DNA from: Candidatus Krumholzibacteriia bacterium
Lineage (GTDB): Bacteria > Krumholzibacteriota > Krumholzibacteriia > WVZY01 > JAKEHA01
DNA length: 38,759 bases
Assembly (NCBI GenBank): GCA_025923935.1
Contig: JAICFA010000004.1
Location: 1 to 38,759, forward strand
Direction: 5' to 3'
The stretch's first letter is position 1. Each line of letters begins with the position of its first letter. Position numbers and translations under genes: made by a program. This document shows, in pieces, positions 8,850 to 17,819 of this stretch. The notes under the pieces were generated by a model, which saw only the letters and a list, made by a program, of their open reading frames with translations, was not told the DNA's origin and did not search any database.

Positions 8850-11327
8850 ATGGCGAAGTATCCCCACGCCGAGATCGAAGCGAAGTGGCAGAAGCGCTGG
8901 GCCGAGAACGGGCTCATGCGCTGCGACACGTCGCGCGTCGACCGCAAGTTTTATTGTCTGATGATGTTTCCGTACCCGTCGGGTGAGCTGCACGTCGGCC
9001 ACGGGCGCAACTACATCATCGGCGACGCACTCGCGCGCTTCAAGAAGATGGAAGGCTACGAGGTGCTGGCGCCGATGGGCTGGGACGCCTTCGGCCTGCC
9101 GGCCGAGAACGCCGCCATCCAGCGCGACATCCATCCCGCCAAATGGACGCGCGACAACATCGCGCGCATGAAAGAACAGTTCTACCACTGGGGAGTGGTG
9201 TACGACTGGTCGCGCGAGGTCACGTCGTGCGAGCCCGAGTACTACCGCTGGACCCAGTGGCTGTTTCTGGAGCTGTACCGCGCGGGGCTCGCATACCGCA
9301 AGGCGGCGTCGGTCAACTGGTGTCCCAACGACCGCACCGTGCTCGCCAACGAGCAAGTGGTGGACGGCCGCTGCGAGCGCTGCGGCGCCGAGATCGAAGA
9401 GCGCCACCTCGATCAATGGTTTTTCCGCATTACCGACTTCGCCGAGGCACTCCTCGACGACCTCGGCACGCTGCCCGACTGGCCCGAGCGCGTCGTCACC
9501 ATGCAAAAGAATTGGATCGACAAGAGCGACGGCGTCGAGATCGATTTCGCCGTCGAGGGGACGACGCGCCATATCCGCTGCTTCACCACGCGCCCCGATA
9601 CCATCTTCGGTGCGACCTTTCTCGTCCTGTCGCCGCAGCACCCGGAAGTCGAGCGCTTGCTGGCCGGATCGAAACGGGAGAAGGAGCTGCGCGAAATTCT
9701 CGGACGCTGGAACGCGGACCGCTTGAGCGGCAAGGCGCGCACCGAGCCGAGCAAGGAGGGTGCCGCGCTGGATGCGCGCGCGCTCAATCCCATGACGCGC
9801 GAGTCGATCCCCATTTTGGTGGCACCGTACGTGCTCATGGAGTACGGCACCGGCGCCATCATGGCGGTTCCCGCGCACGACCAGCGCGATTTCGAGTTCG
9901 CGCAGCGCTACCAACTTCCGATTCGCGAAGTGATCCGGCCCGCTTCCGGCGAGACCGCGCTGCCGACGTCGTCGTACGCCGGAGACGGCACTCTCGTCAA
10001 CAGTGGTGCGTTCGACGGACTGGTACAGATGGAAGCCTTCGCACGCATCGCCGCCGACTTGGAGAAACAAGGAAAAGGGAAGTTGCGGGTGCACTACCGG
10101 CTGCGCGACTGGCTCATCTCGCGCCAGCGCTACTGGGGCGCACCCATCCCCATGATCCATTGTCCGCAGTGCGGCATCGTGCCCGTTCCCGAGGAGCAGC
10201 TGCCGGTGCGCCTACCGGACGACGTCGATTTCCGCCCGCGCGGCGACGGCAAGAGTCCGCTCGCCACCAGCGACGCCTTTCGCGTCGTCAAGTGTCCGGG
10301 CTGCGGTGGCACCGCCGAGCGCGACAGCGACACCATGGACACCTTCGTGGATTCGAGTTGGTATTTCTTGCGTTACTTGACGCCGCGCGACGAGGCACAG
10401 CCGTTCAGCAAGGAATTGTGCGACGCGTGGCTGCCGGTGGACCAATACATCGGCGGCGTCGAGCACGCCATTTTGCATCTACTTTACGCTCGGTTTATCG
10501 TCAAGTGTCTACATTCGCGCGGCCACGTGGGGTTCGCGGAGCCGTTTGCGCGCTTGTTCACGCAAGGCATGGTGTGCAAGAACGGCGTCAAGATGTCGAA
10601 GAGCAAGGGCAACGTGGTGCCGCCCGACACCATCATCACGCCCATGGGCGCCGACACCATGCGCCTGTACATCTTGTTCTGCGGGCCGCCCGAGCGCGAC
10701 ACCGAGTGGAACGACGAGAGCGTCGAAGGCTGCTACCGCTTCTTGAACCGCGTGTGGCGCTTGTACGAGTCGCACACCGGTGCATTGTCGACGCCGCTCG
10801 CGCACAACGTCGACTACGCGTCCTTGGACGACGCCGGGCGCGCGCTGTTCCGCAAGACGCACCAGACCATTGCGCGGGTTGTCGCCGACGTGAACGACCA
10901 TTTCCATTTCAATACCGCCATCAGTGCGCTGATGGAGCTGTCGAACGCCATGGCGGACTACGCCGCCGCCGGCCAGCCGGCGGACACGCCCGTGTTCCGG
11001 TTCGCGTTCGACTCGCTGGTGCGGCTATTAGCACCCATGACCCCGCATTTGTCGGAAGAATTGTGGGAGCGCATGGGCCACGCGACCAGTGTCTTCGCCA
11101 TGCCGCTGCCAGCGGCCGACGAGGCGTACGTCCGCGACGAGACCTTCGACCTGGTGATCCAGGTGAACAGCAAGATCCGCGCGCGCGAAACGGTGGCAGC
11201 CACGACCGACGCCGAGCGCATGAAGGCCATCGCACTGGCGCATCCGCGCATCCAAGAAATCCTCGAAGGACGAGCACCCAAGCGGGTGGTCGTCATCCAG
11301 AACCGCCTCGTCAACATCGTCATCTAG
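8850..11327 (+). CDS. leuS: Leucyl-tRNA synthetase
   Basis: In-frame ATG at 8850; MMFPYPSGELHVGHGRNYIIGDALARF (HIGH-like HVGH), GCDAFGLPAENAAI-like GWDAFGLPAENAAI, KMSKSKGN. Confidence 0.96.
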   Translation: MAKYPHAEIEAKWQKRWAENGLMRCDTSRVDRKFYCLMMFPYPSGELHVGHGRNYIIGDALARFKKMEGYEVLAPMGWDAFGLPAENAAIQRDIHPAKWTRDNIARMKEQFYHWGVVYDWSREVTSCEPEYYRWTQWLFLELYRAGLAYRKAASVNWCPNDRTVLANEQVVDGRCERCGAEIEERHLDQWFFRITDFAEALLDDLGTLPDWPERVVTMQKNWIDKSDGVEIDFAVEGTTRHIRCFTTRPDTIFGATFLVLSPQHPEVERLLAGSKREKELREILGRWNADRLSGKARTEPSKEGAALDARALNPMTRESIPILVAPYVLMEYGTGAIMAVPAHDQRDFEFAQRYQLPIREVIRPASGETALPTSSYAGDGTLVNSGAFDGLVQMEAFARIAADLEKQGKGKLRVHYRLRDWLISRQRYWGAPIPMIHCPQCGIVPVPEEQLPVRLPDDVDFRPRGDGKSPLATSDAFRVVKCPGCGGTAERDSDTMDTFVDSSWYFLRYLTPRDEAQPFSKELCDAWLPVDQYIGGVEHAILHLLYARFIVKCLHSRGHVGFAEPFARLFTQGMVCKNGVKMSKSKGNVVPPDTIITPMGADTMRLYILFCGPPERDTEWNDESVEGCYRFLNRVWRLYESHTGALSTPLAHNVDYASLDDAGRALFRKTHQTIARVVADVNDHFHFNTAISALMELSNAMADYAAAGQPADTPVFRFAFDSLVRLLAPMTPHLSEELWERMGHATSVFAMPLPAADEAYVRDETFDLVIQVNSKIRARETVAATTDAERMKAIALAHPRIQEILEGRAPKRVVVIQNRLVNIVI

Positions 11328-11393
11328 CGAGGGGAGCCAGGATTCGCAGCCAAAGGCACGGCCGCCCGGGTCCTACCCATGCTCAGGGAGTCT

Positions 11394-11421
11394 AGTTAAC
11401 ATAATGTATCTTATGCGCCAT
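11394..11421 (-). promoter_or_regulatory. dif: dif-like XerC/XerD recombination site (chromosome dimer resolution)
   Basis: Minus strand ATGGCGCATAA-GATACA-TTATGTTAACT versus E. coli dif GGTGCGCATAA-TGTATA-TTATGTTAAAT: 21/28 identical, with 11-6-11 spacing; intergenic, at the point where gene orientation flips. Confidence 0.87.
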
Positions 11422-11482
11422 GTGGTGCCCGGCCGAACCGTCGGCACGCAGGCCAGGCACGGGCTTCCCTCGCAGTGTCATT

Positions 11483-11866
11483 CTACGAAAGCGGCGGGAC
11501 CTTTTCGCGGTATGGACCGAAGAACGGCATCTCCCAGCGTTCGCCGAAGAGTGCTTTCACGAATCCCATCACGGAGAGAAACAACGCGGACAGATAGACG
11601 AACACCTGCGCGATCACGACCACGACGAGGCCCAAGAACGGCAGGCGCCCCACCGTGCGGTCGATGACCGCGATCACCACGAAGGCGACACACTCGGCGA
11701 GGAACAGTAGAAACGCTTGGCGGGCGTGGAAGCGGACGAAGCGGCTTTCCTTCGCCTTCCACAGCGAGAGAAAGCAGAGAAAGAACAGATAGCCGACGGC
11801 GGCGTACCAACGCTCGGCGTCGCTGGGGGTGGTTCGTTGGGCTGCTGGGTTGGTGGAAGTCGCCAC
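11483..11866 (-). CDS. Small integral membrane protein, DUF4870-like
   Basis: AYLFF..SLWKAKESRFVRFHARQAFLLF and several hydrophobic segments. Confidence 0.62.
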   Translation of the reverse strand: MATSTNPAAQRTTPSDAERWYAAVGYLFFLCFLSLWKAKESRFVRFHARQAFLLFLAECVAFVVIAVIDRTVGRLPFLGLVVVVIAQVFVYLSALFLSVMGFVKALFGERWEMPFFGPYREKVPPLS

Positions 11867-11896
11867 GTCACTGCGCGCCGCCGGTGCGCGAGCGCG

Positions 11897-12565
11897 TCAC
11901 TCGATCAGGTCGACGGCGACTTGGGCGCGCGCTTTGACGTCGCCGGTTCCGTGCTCTTCGGCCAGCTTGTAATACTTGAGAGCTTCCTTGGTGTTGCCGG
12001 ACACCGTGTAGAGATCGCCCGTCGCAAACGCCGTGTCGGCGTAGCGCGGGTCCTTGACGTCGATCTTGTCGAGTGCCGACGCCATCGCCGGAGCGGCTTC
12101 GGCGAAGTTCTTCATGCCTTCGAAACACGCGGCCTTGCCCACCCGTGCCGACGCTTCGAACACCGGGTATTCATTCACCTCACCGAGGTACGCTTCGTAA
12201 TCCGCCAGCGCTTCCTCGAAGTTGCCCTGCTTGGCGGCGCACTCGGCCTTGAAGAAGCGTGCAGCCGCCCGCTGCTTGCCGCCGTGGCGGTCGACGACCT
12301 GCTGGAAGCTGGTCTTGGCGGCGTTGTAGTCCCCTTGCAGCATGAGCGCCATGGCGGAGCCCATCAATTGATCGGCTTGGCGCGCATTGCTCTCGCGGCT
12401 GTTGGCCGCGAACACCAGCACGGCGACGATAGCGACCAGTGCTACCACACCGACGATGACCTGGTTGAAATGATCCTGCGCCCATTCGGTAAAGCGAACC
12501 GTCGTGGTCACCAATTTGTCTTCGCGAATCTGTCTGCGGGCGGCCCGCTTGGCAGTGGCACTCAT
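11897..12565 (-). CDS. Membrane-anchored tetratricopeptide repeat protein (YfgM-like)
   Basis: Single N-terminal TM (VIVGVVALVAIVAVLVFAA) followed by TPR-like helices (ALMLQGDYNAAKTSFQQVV, AAKQGNFEEALADYEAYL, ALKYYKLAEEHG). Confidence 0.75.
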   Translation of the reverse strand: MSATAKRAARRQIREDKLVTTTVRFTEWAQDHFNQVIVGVVALVAIVAVLVFAANSRESNARQADQLMGSAMALMLQGDYNAAKTSFQQVVDRHGGKQRAAARFFKAECAAKQGNFEEALADYEAYLGEVNEYPVFEASARVGKAACFEGMKNFAEAAPAMASALDKIDVKDPRYADTAFATGDLYTVSGNTKEALKYYKLAEEHGTGDVKARAQVAVDLIE

Positions 12566-12748
12566 GAAGGAAACTCTCTCTCCTGGCGAAAAAGAACCTG
12601 TAATTTGTTTGGATTGGCTAGCCTAGCACACACCGCCAGAACCGGCAAGGGGGACTCGGGGGCGCGTTTCTCGCGTAGGCGCGCCTCGGAAAGACATTGA
12701 CACACCCTCGGCGGCGTCCGCACGCTCTTCCCTGAACCCGGAGGACGC

Positions 12749-15268
12749 ATGACGGCTTCCCAACGCGACGACCCCCGCCCACGGCGGCAAGGTGCCGGCG
12801 ACCGCGCCGCGCCCTGGGCTCGCCCGCTCCTTTTCGTCATCGTCATCGCTACCATCGTGCTCGGAATTCCCGGCGCGCGCGAGCGCTTTCGCTCGCCCTA
12901 TTCCGGCATCCAAGCGCGCAACCTCGTCGTCCAGACCGTGCGCCTCGACGGGCTCAACGCTCACGCCGACCTGCGCCCCGGCGACGAGCTCTACGCCATC
13001 GACGGCGAACGGTTGCGCAACGCCGCTCACTATGAGCACGTGGTTGCGTCCAATCGATCCTTCCACCCCCAGTCGTACCAGATTCGCCGCAACGGTGTGG
13101 CGATCGACGTCCCCATCGAGTACCAGCCGATTCCCCACCGCCTCGCTGCGGAGCGCGTGATGCTCATCATTCTCGCAATGGCGTTTTTGGCGGTGGGTCT
13201 CTCGGTGTACTTTCGACGCCCCGACATCATCGGCACGTTGTTCGCCTTCAACTCCGCGCTGCTCGCGGCACTGTTGACCGACGGACCGTCGACCGCGAGC
13301 CCCATCTTGCAGCTCGTCTCCGAGCTGGCTAGCGACGCGGTGACGCTCTTCTTCCCCGCGGTCTTGCTCCACTTCTTCCTCCGCTTCCCCGAGCGCGAGA
13401 ATGGAAAGCGACGCCGCGCCGCGTGGGTGTATACCCCGCCGCTGGTGATCTTCGCCGCCAGCGCGGCCGTTTCCGCGCGGCGCTTTGGGTTCAGTGTGAC
13501 CAATCCCAACGAAGAGCTCGCGGTGCTGGCGCTGTCGACGGCGTACTTCGTCACCTACGTGCTGGCATCGTTGGTGGTGTTCGTGCGCGCGTACCGCGCG
13601 GCTCCCAGCGCGCAGAAGCAGAAGCTGCGCGTAGTGATCGCCGCCAATCTCGCGGGATTACTGCCCTTCGTCGCGGCCACTTTGCACGCCAGTATTCGCC
13701 CGCAAGCCGGTGCGCTTCCGTTTACCCTCCCGGCCGTGTTGTGCCTGGGATTGATTCCGTTGGGATTTGCCTACGCGATCTTGAAGCACGGCGCCATCGA
13801 ACTCACCACGGTGGTGCGCAAGAGCTTGGTATACGCGGTCCTGACGGGGCTCTTGATTGCCGCATACTATGCCGTCGTGCAGACCGCCGGTGCGTTCCTC
13901 TCCAGCGAGTTCGGTGTCAGCGAAGCGGTGTGGGTCAGCATCGCGGTGGTGGTGCTCGCGGTGGTGTTCGCGCCCGTGCGCGAGCGCATTCAGGCCGTCG
14001 TCGATCGCGTGTTCTATCGCACCGACTTCGTCTACAAGCAGGAAGTGATCGACTTCGGGCGCCAGGTGTCGCGCACCCTCACCCGCGACGAGGTCCTCGA
14101 CCATTTCGTTCAGCGCTGCGACGCGCTCTTGCACCCCGCGTTCGTGGCCATCTATCTGCGCAGCCAGGAGGACAAGGATTTAGCACTGGTGCGCGAACAG
14201 GGCTCGGTGCCCAAGTTGGCGCCCGCGGTCGCGGCGGAGTCGTTCCTGGGGCGTTACCTCACGCGCTTTCGCCGCCCGCTCATGGTCGAGTTCCTCGATC
14301 GCTCGTGGCAGCGGCCGCGCCTGGACCCGGAGGCGCGCCGTCTACTGTCGACACCGGGGCTCGCGGTGTGCTTGCCCATCGCGGCCCCCGATCGCTTGGT
14401 GGGTATCGCACTGCTCGGACAGAAGCGCTCCGGCCTCGCGTACCGCCGCGCCGACGCCGAGTTGTTGGAGACCTTCGCCGAGCAATTGTCGCTGGTCGTC
14501 GAGCACGCCGACTTGATTCGATCGTCGATCGAAAAAGAACGTTTGAAGAGCGAAGTGATGCTCGCGCGCGACATCCAGCAAGCCCTCCTCCCGGTCGCAG
14601 CACCGCGGCTGCGCGAGGTGGAGATCCGCGGGCAGATGATCAGCTCGTCGGAGGTGGGCGGCGACTATTTCGACTACTTCGTGTTGGACGACCGCCGCGT
14701 GGTGGTGGCCATCGGTGATGTCATGGGCAAGGGGGTTCCCGCGGCCATGTTGATGGCCTCGCTCCAGGCGGTGTTCAAGAACCGGGCACTGAAGGGCGGG
14801 CTTGCGCCCCACGAGCTCAACCGCGAGCTCAACGACTACATGGTCGACCACGCCAAGCCCGGCCAGTTTGCGACCTTCTTCTGCGGTGTCCTCGACCTGG
14901 CGACCTCGACCTTCACCTTCTCGAGTGCGGGCCAGTGCCCGGCCCTCCTGGCCACCAACGGCTACATCGACCGCCTGGGAAACGGCGGGACCATTCTCGG
15001 GGCCAACAAGAACGAGCCCTACGTCGAAGGGTCGGTGGCCTTCCACCCCGGCGACCTCCTCCTGCTCTACACCGACGGCGTCATCGAGCAGATGAGCCCC
15101 GCCGGCGAGCCCTACGGCGAACAGCGGCTGGTGGACTTCCTTCGGTCGAATCGAAACCTACCGCCCGACCGGCTGCAAAACGCACTACTGGCCGACGTTC
15201 TGGCCTTCGGCGGGGGCCAGCAGCACGATGACATAACCAGTGTAATCGCCGTTCGTAAAATCGCTTAG
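12749..15268 (+). CDS. SpoIIE/RsbU-type PP2C phosphatase with PDZ-like, multi-TM and GAF regions
   Basis: PDZ-like ADLRPGDELYAIDGERL; several TM segments; GAF region; ARDIQQALLP, EVGGDYFDYF, GDVMGKGVPAAMLMA, LLLYTDGVIEQM. Confidence 0.88.
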   Translation: MTASQRDDPRPRRQGAGDRAAPWARPLLFVIVIATIVLGIPGARERFRSPYSGIQARNLVVQTVRLDGLNAHADLRPGDELYAIDGERLRNAAHYEHVVASNRSFHPQSYQIRRNGVAIDVPIEYQPIPHRLAAERVMLIILAMAFLAVGLSVYFRRPDIIGTLFAFNSALLAALLTDGPSTASPILQLVSELASDAVTLFFPAVLLHFFLRFPERENGKRRRAAWVYTPPLVIFAASAAVSARRFGFSVTNPNEELAVLALSTAYFVTYVLASLVVFVRAYRAAPSAQKQKLRVVIAANLAGLLPFVAATLHASIRPQAGALPFTLPAVLCLGLIPLGFAYAILKHGAIELTTVVRKSLVYAVLTGLLIAAYYAVVQTAGAFLSSEFGVSEAVWVSIAVVVLAVVFAPVRERIQAVVDRVFYRTDFVYKQEVIDFGRQVSRTLTRDEVLDHFVQRCDALLHPAFVAIYLRSQEDKDLALVREQGSVPKLAPAVAAESFLGRYLTRFRRPLMVEFLDRSWQRPRLDPEARRLLSTPGLAVCLPIAAPDRLVGIALLGQKRSGLAYRRADAELLETFAEQLSLVVEHADLIRSSIEKERLKSEVMLARDIQQALLPVAAPRLREVEIRGQMISSSEVGGDYFDYFVLDDRRVVVAIGDVMGKGVPAAMLMASLQAVFKNRALKGGLAPHELNRELNDYMVDHAKPGQFATFFCGVLDLATSTFTFSSAGQCPALLATNGYIDRLGNGGTILGANKNEPYVEGSVAFHPGDLLLLYTDGVIEQMSPAGEPYGEQRLVDFLRSNRNLPPDRLQNALLADVLAFGGGQQHDDITSVIAVRKIA

Positions 15269-15404
15269 AGCCCTTTTGCGCCCCCATGGACCCCCCAGCG
15301 CGGGCCCAGGGCACGGCCTATGCACGATCCCACCCTGGCGCCACGTCAAACTGGCGCGGCGCCGATGAGTGAATCCCGTGACTCCTCCGAAGGGGGTGCC
15401 CAAC

Positions 15405-15452
15405 ATGCGGATCGAGCTCGTCGACCTGTTCTGGTGGCTTAAAAAGCGGTAA
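15405..15452 (+). CDS. Possible 15-aa leader/small ORF MRIELVDLFWWLKKR
   Basis: ATG with purine-rich GAAGGGGGTG upstream, tandem Trp codons, TAA stop, followed by a 10-bp inverted repeat; too short for reliable coding inference. Confidence 0.22.
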   Translation: MRIELVDLFWWLKKR

Positions 15453-15457
15453 GTCGC

Positions 15458-15503
15458 GCGGTGTTCCTGGATGCCCGCTCGGCGTGACACCTGGGAACAC
15501 CGC
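15458..15503 (+). repeat. Inverted repeat (10-bp perfect arms, 26-nt loop), possible terminator/attenuator stem
   Basis: GCGGTGTTCC (15458-15467) and GGAACACCGC (15494-15503). Confidence 0.55.
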
Positions 15504-15606
15504 CTGCCACCTCCCACCCCGTTTTCCCCAACTCGCATTCGTGTATTACTTGAAAGAGTAGCCAGGTTATCGCGTTACAACGCCGCGAACTTTATTGTCC
15601 ACAAGG

Positions 15607-15636
15607 TTGACAATCCCGGAGAAGCGGGACTATACT
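15607..15636 (+). promoter_or_regulatory. Sigma-70-type promoter with palindrome in spacer
   Basis: TTGACA (15607-15612), 18-bp spacer, TATACT (15631-15636); spacer contains TCCCG-GAGAAG-CGGGA. Confidence 0.6.
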
Positions 15637-15702
15637 GCTGCAACGAGAGTCCTCCCTCTACTGTTCGTACGCCTGCTCTCAAGCTAGTGGATAGCGAAGC
15701 GG

Positions 15703-16983
15703 TTGCCGCATGGGCCTCTGACGGGCGAATCAGCGTTACGGCAGTTCGGGGGCGAGCTCTCGTTCTTTTTTATCCCTTCCCTCGCGCCTCCCCTTCTTGC
15801 TCTTCTTGAGCTCGTGCTCCGCGCCCTCTTCTCCACCATTGTCGGCGCCCTGATCCTGTGCCTGCTCGTCTTCGCGTTCGGGCGCCCCGTCCTGCGCATG
15901 GTCGACAAGGGAGTCAATCGCGTCTCCACCCGCTCTCCCGCGACCGCTCCTCCCGAAGTCGCTCGCCTGCACGATCGGCTCTTCATTGCCGACTTGCACA
16001 GCGATGCGCTCCTGTGGGATCGCGATCTCCTGCAGCGCTCGGATCGCGGACAGGTCGACATTCCGCGTCTGCGCGCGGGAGGCGTCGAGCTGCAGGTATT
16101 CTCGATGCCGACCGCCTTCCCGTTGTTTGCGAACTATCGCCGCTCGCCCGCTTTCCCGGACATCATGGCGGTGGCCGCGATCGCCCATCGCTGGCCGCAC
16201 GCCACCTGGCTCGATCCGACTACCCGCGCGCTGCAGCAGGCGTCGGCGCTGCACCGGCTTGGCGATCGCGTCCGGCTGGTGACCGACGCGCGCGACCTCT
16301 CTACGGCGAATCGTGACTCAGCCGTGGTGCGCGCGATTCTGGCGGTGGAAGGAATGCACCTCCGCGGGGGCGAGATCGCGTCCGTCGATGCGATGTTTCG
16401 TGCCGGCGTGCGCGTCTTCGGTCTCGCGCACATGAGCGACAACGCGGTCGCCGGTTCGGCGCACGGTTGGAAGAAATACGGCCTGACACCGTTCGGACGA
16501 CGCGTGGTGGCGCACATCGATTCCCTGGACGGCATCGTGGATCTCGCCCATGCATCGGAGAAAACCATCGACGATGTACTGGCGATCCCGAACGTCAAGG
16601 TGATGGTCTCGCACACCGGTGTCGACGGCACGTGCCCCGGCGAGCGCAATCTATCGGATGATCAACTGAAGACGATCTCGGCGCACGGCGGTGTGATCGG
16701 AATTGGATTCTGGCCCGGTGCGGTGTGCGGCGACGATGTGGCCGCTATCGCGCGAGCGATGCGTTACGCCGTGAACGTCGCCGGGATCGACGCCATCGCC
16801 TTGGGGTCCGATTTCGATGGGGCGGTGCGCACACCCTTCGACGCGGCCGGGCTGGTACAGCTCACCGCGGCATTGCTCGCGGAAGGATTCTCCGAGGACG
16901 AAGTCGCGCGCATCATGGGATTGAATGCGCTCGAGTTCTTCGAGCGATCGCTACCGGCCGGAAAACCGAACCCGGGCGATTAG
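15703..16983 (+). CDS. Membrane dipeptidase (peptidase M19), N-terminally membrane anchored
   Basis: LFIADLHSDALLWDRDL, VRAILAVEGMHLRG, VMVSHTGVDGTCPGERNLSDDQL, IALGSDFDGAVRTP; hydrophobic N-terminal segment. Exact start uncertain. Confidence 0.85.
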   Translation: MPHGPLTGESALRQFGGELSFFFIPSLAPPLLALLELVLRALFSTIVGALILCLLVFAFGRPVLRMVDKGVNRVSTRSPATAPPEVARLHDRLFIADLHSDALLWDRDLLQRSDRGQVDIPRLRAGGVELQVFSMPTAFPLFANYRRSPAFPDIMAVAAIAHRWPHATWLDPTTRALQQASALHRLGDRVRLVTDARDLSTANRDSAVVRAILAVEGMHLRGGEIASVDAMFRAGVRVFGLAHMSDNAVAGSAHGWKKYGLTPFGRRVVAHIDSLDGIVDLAHASEKTIDDVLAIPNVKVMVSHTGVDGTCPGERNLSDDQLKTISAHGGVIGIGFWPGAVCGDDVAAIARAMRYAVNVAGIDAIALGSDFDGAVRTPFDAAGLVQLTAALLAEGFSEDEVARIMGLNALEFFERSLPAGKPNPGD

Positions 16984-17738
16984 CCGGCGGGCCGAATCCC
17001 CTCCGCCCAACAGGTGCAGTACCAGTAGGCCGCACCGGGCAGGCGGCTCCAGCGATCGTACGCGCGCAGCGCGGCGTCGAACGCCTCGGTTGACAGTCCC
17101 CCGTGCGCGATCACCCCATCCCGCGCGCCGACCATGATGCGGCGGCAATTGCTGACGATCACCGCGAAGGTGTCGCTTCCCTGGCAGGCGCCGAAAAACG
17201 GCCAGTCGTTGGCGACCGGAGTCGCCCCGGCGCCGGCGAGCAGCGCCGGAAGCTTGCGTCCGATCATCGGGTCGTTCCCCACCGCGACGTAGGCGTGCAT
17301 GTACGCGCGCCACGCCGCTTCGAACTCGGGCACGGCGGGATAGAGGCGCAACAGATCGTGGTCGTCGTCCTCGACGACGATGCGCCCGCCGGGTCGGGCC
17401 GCGCGCACCATCGCCTGTAGCACCCGCGCGGGATCGGCGACGTGCTCCAAGACGAAGCGCGCGTGCACGATGTCGAACGTGCCCCATTCCTCGTCGCGCA
17501 GCGGCGGATCGCCGGCATCGCCGGCGCGCACGTCGACGAGCTTCGTTTCCCCGCTCGCGTTGGCTTGGCGGCGTCCTTCGTCGATTTGCGCGCGGCTGCG
17601 CTCGACGCCAACCACACCGCCCGTGCTACCCGCCGCGCGCGCGATGGCGCGCGTCAGCTGCCCCATGCCGCAGCCGATGTCGAGCACGCGCGCGCCCGGC
17701 TCCACCCGCAGGCGCGCTAGCGATTGCGCGTTGAGCAA
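16980..17738 (-). CDS. Class I SAM-dependent methyltransferase (start uncertain; conserved sequence extends to about 17819)
   Basis: RVEPGARVLDIGCGMGQLTRAIARA, FDIVHARFVLEHVADPARVL; in-frame upstream residues ELVTSTSDAYIHGTDPAEQERLSRLND look like the family N-terminus. Confidence 0.83.
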   Translation of the reverse strand: MLNAQSLARLRVEPGARVLDIGCGMGQLTRAIARAAGSTGGVVGVERSRAQIDEGRRQANASGETKLVDVRAGDAGDPPLRDEEWGTFDIVHARFVLEHVADPARVLQAMVRAARPGGRIVVEDDDHDLLRLYPAVPEFEAAWRAYMHAYVAVGNDPMIGRKLPALLAGAGATPVANDWPFFGACQGSDTFAVIVSNCRRIMVGARDGVIAHGGLSTEAFDAALRAYDRWSRLPGAAYWYCTCWAEGIRPAG

Positions 17739-17819
17739 GTCGTTGAGGCGCGACAGGCGTTCTTGCTCGGCCGGATCGGTGCCGTGGATATATGCGTCGC
17801 TCGTGCTCGTGACGAGCTC

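Noticed and set aside
11404-11710. Plus-strand ORFs starting within the dif-like site
   Set aside because: Antisense to the DUF4870-like gene with no domain; the ATG/ATA content belongs to the dif sequence.
15405-15503. Classical trp operon attenuator
   Set aside because: Tandem Trp codons and a stem are present but no trp biosynthesis gene follows; kept only as a low-confidence leader ORF.
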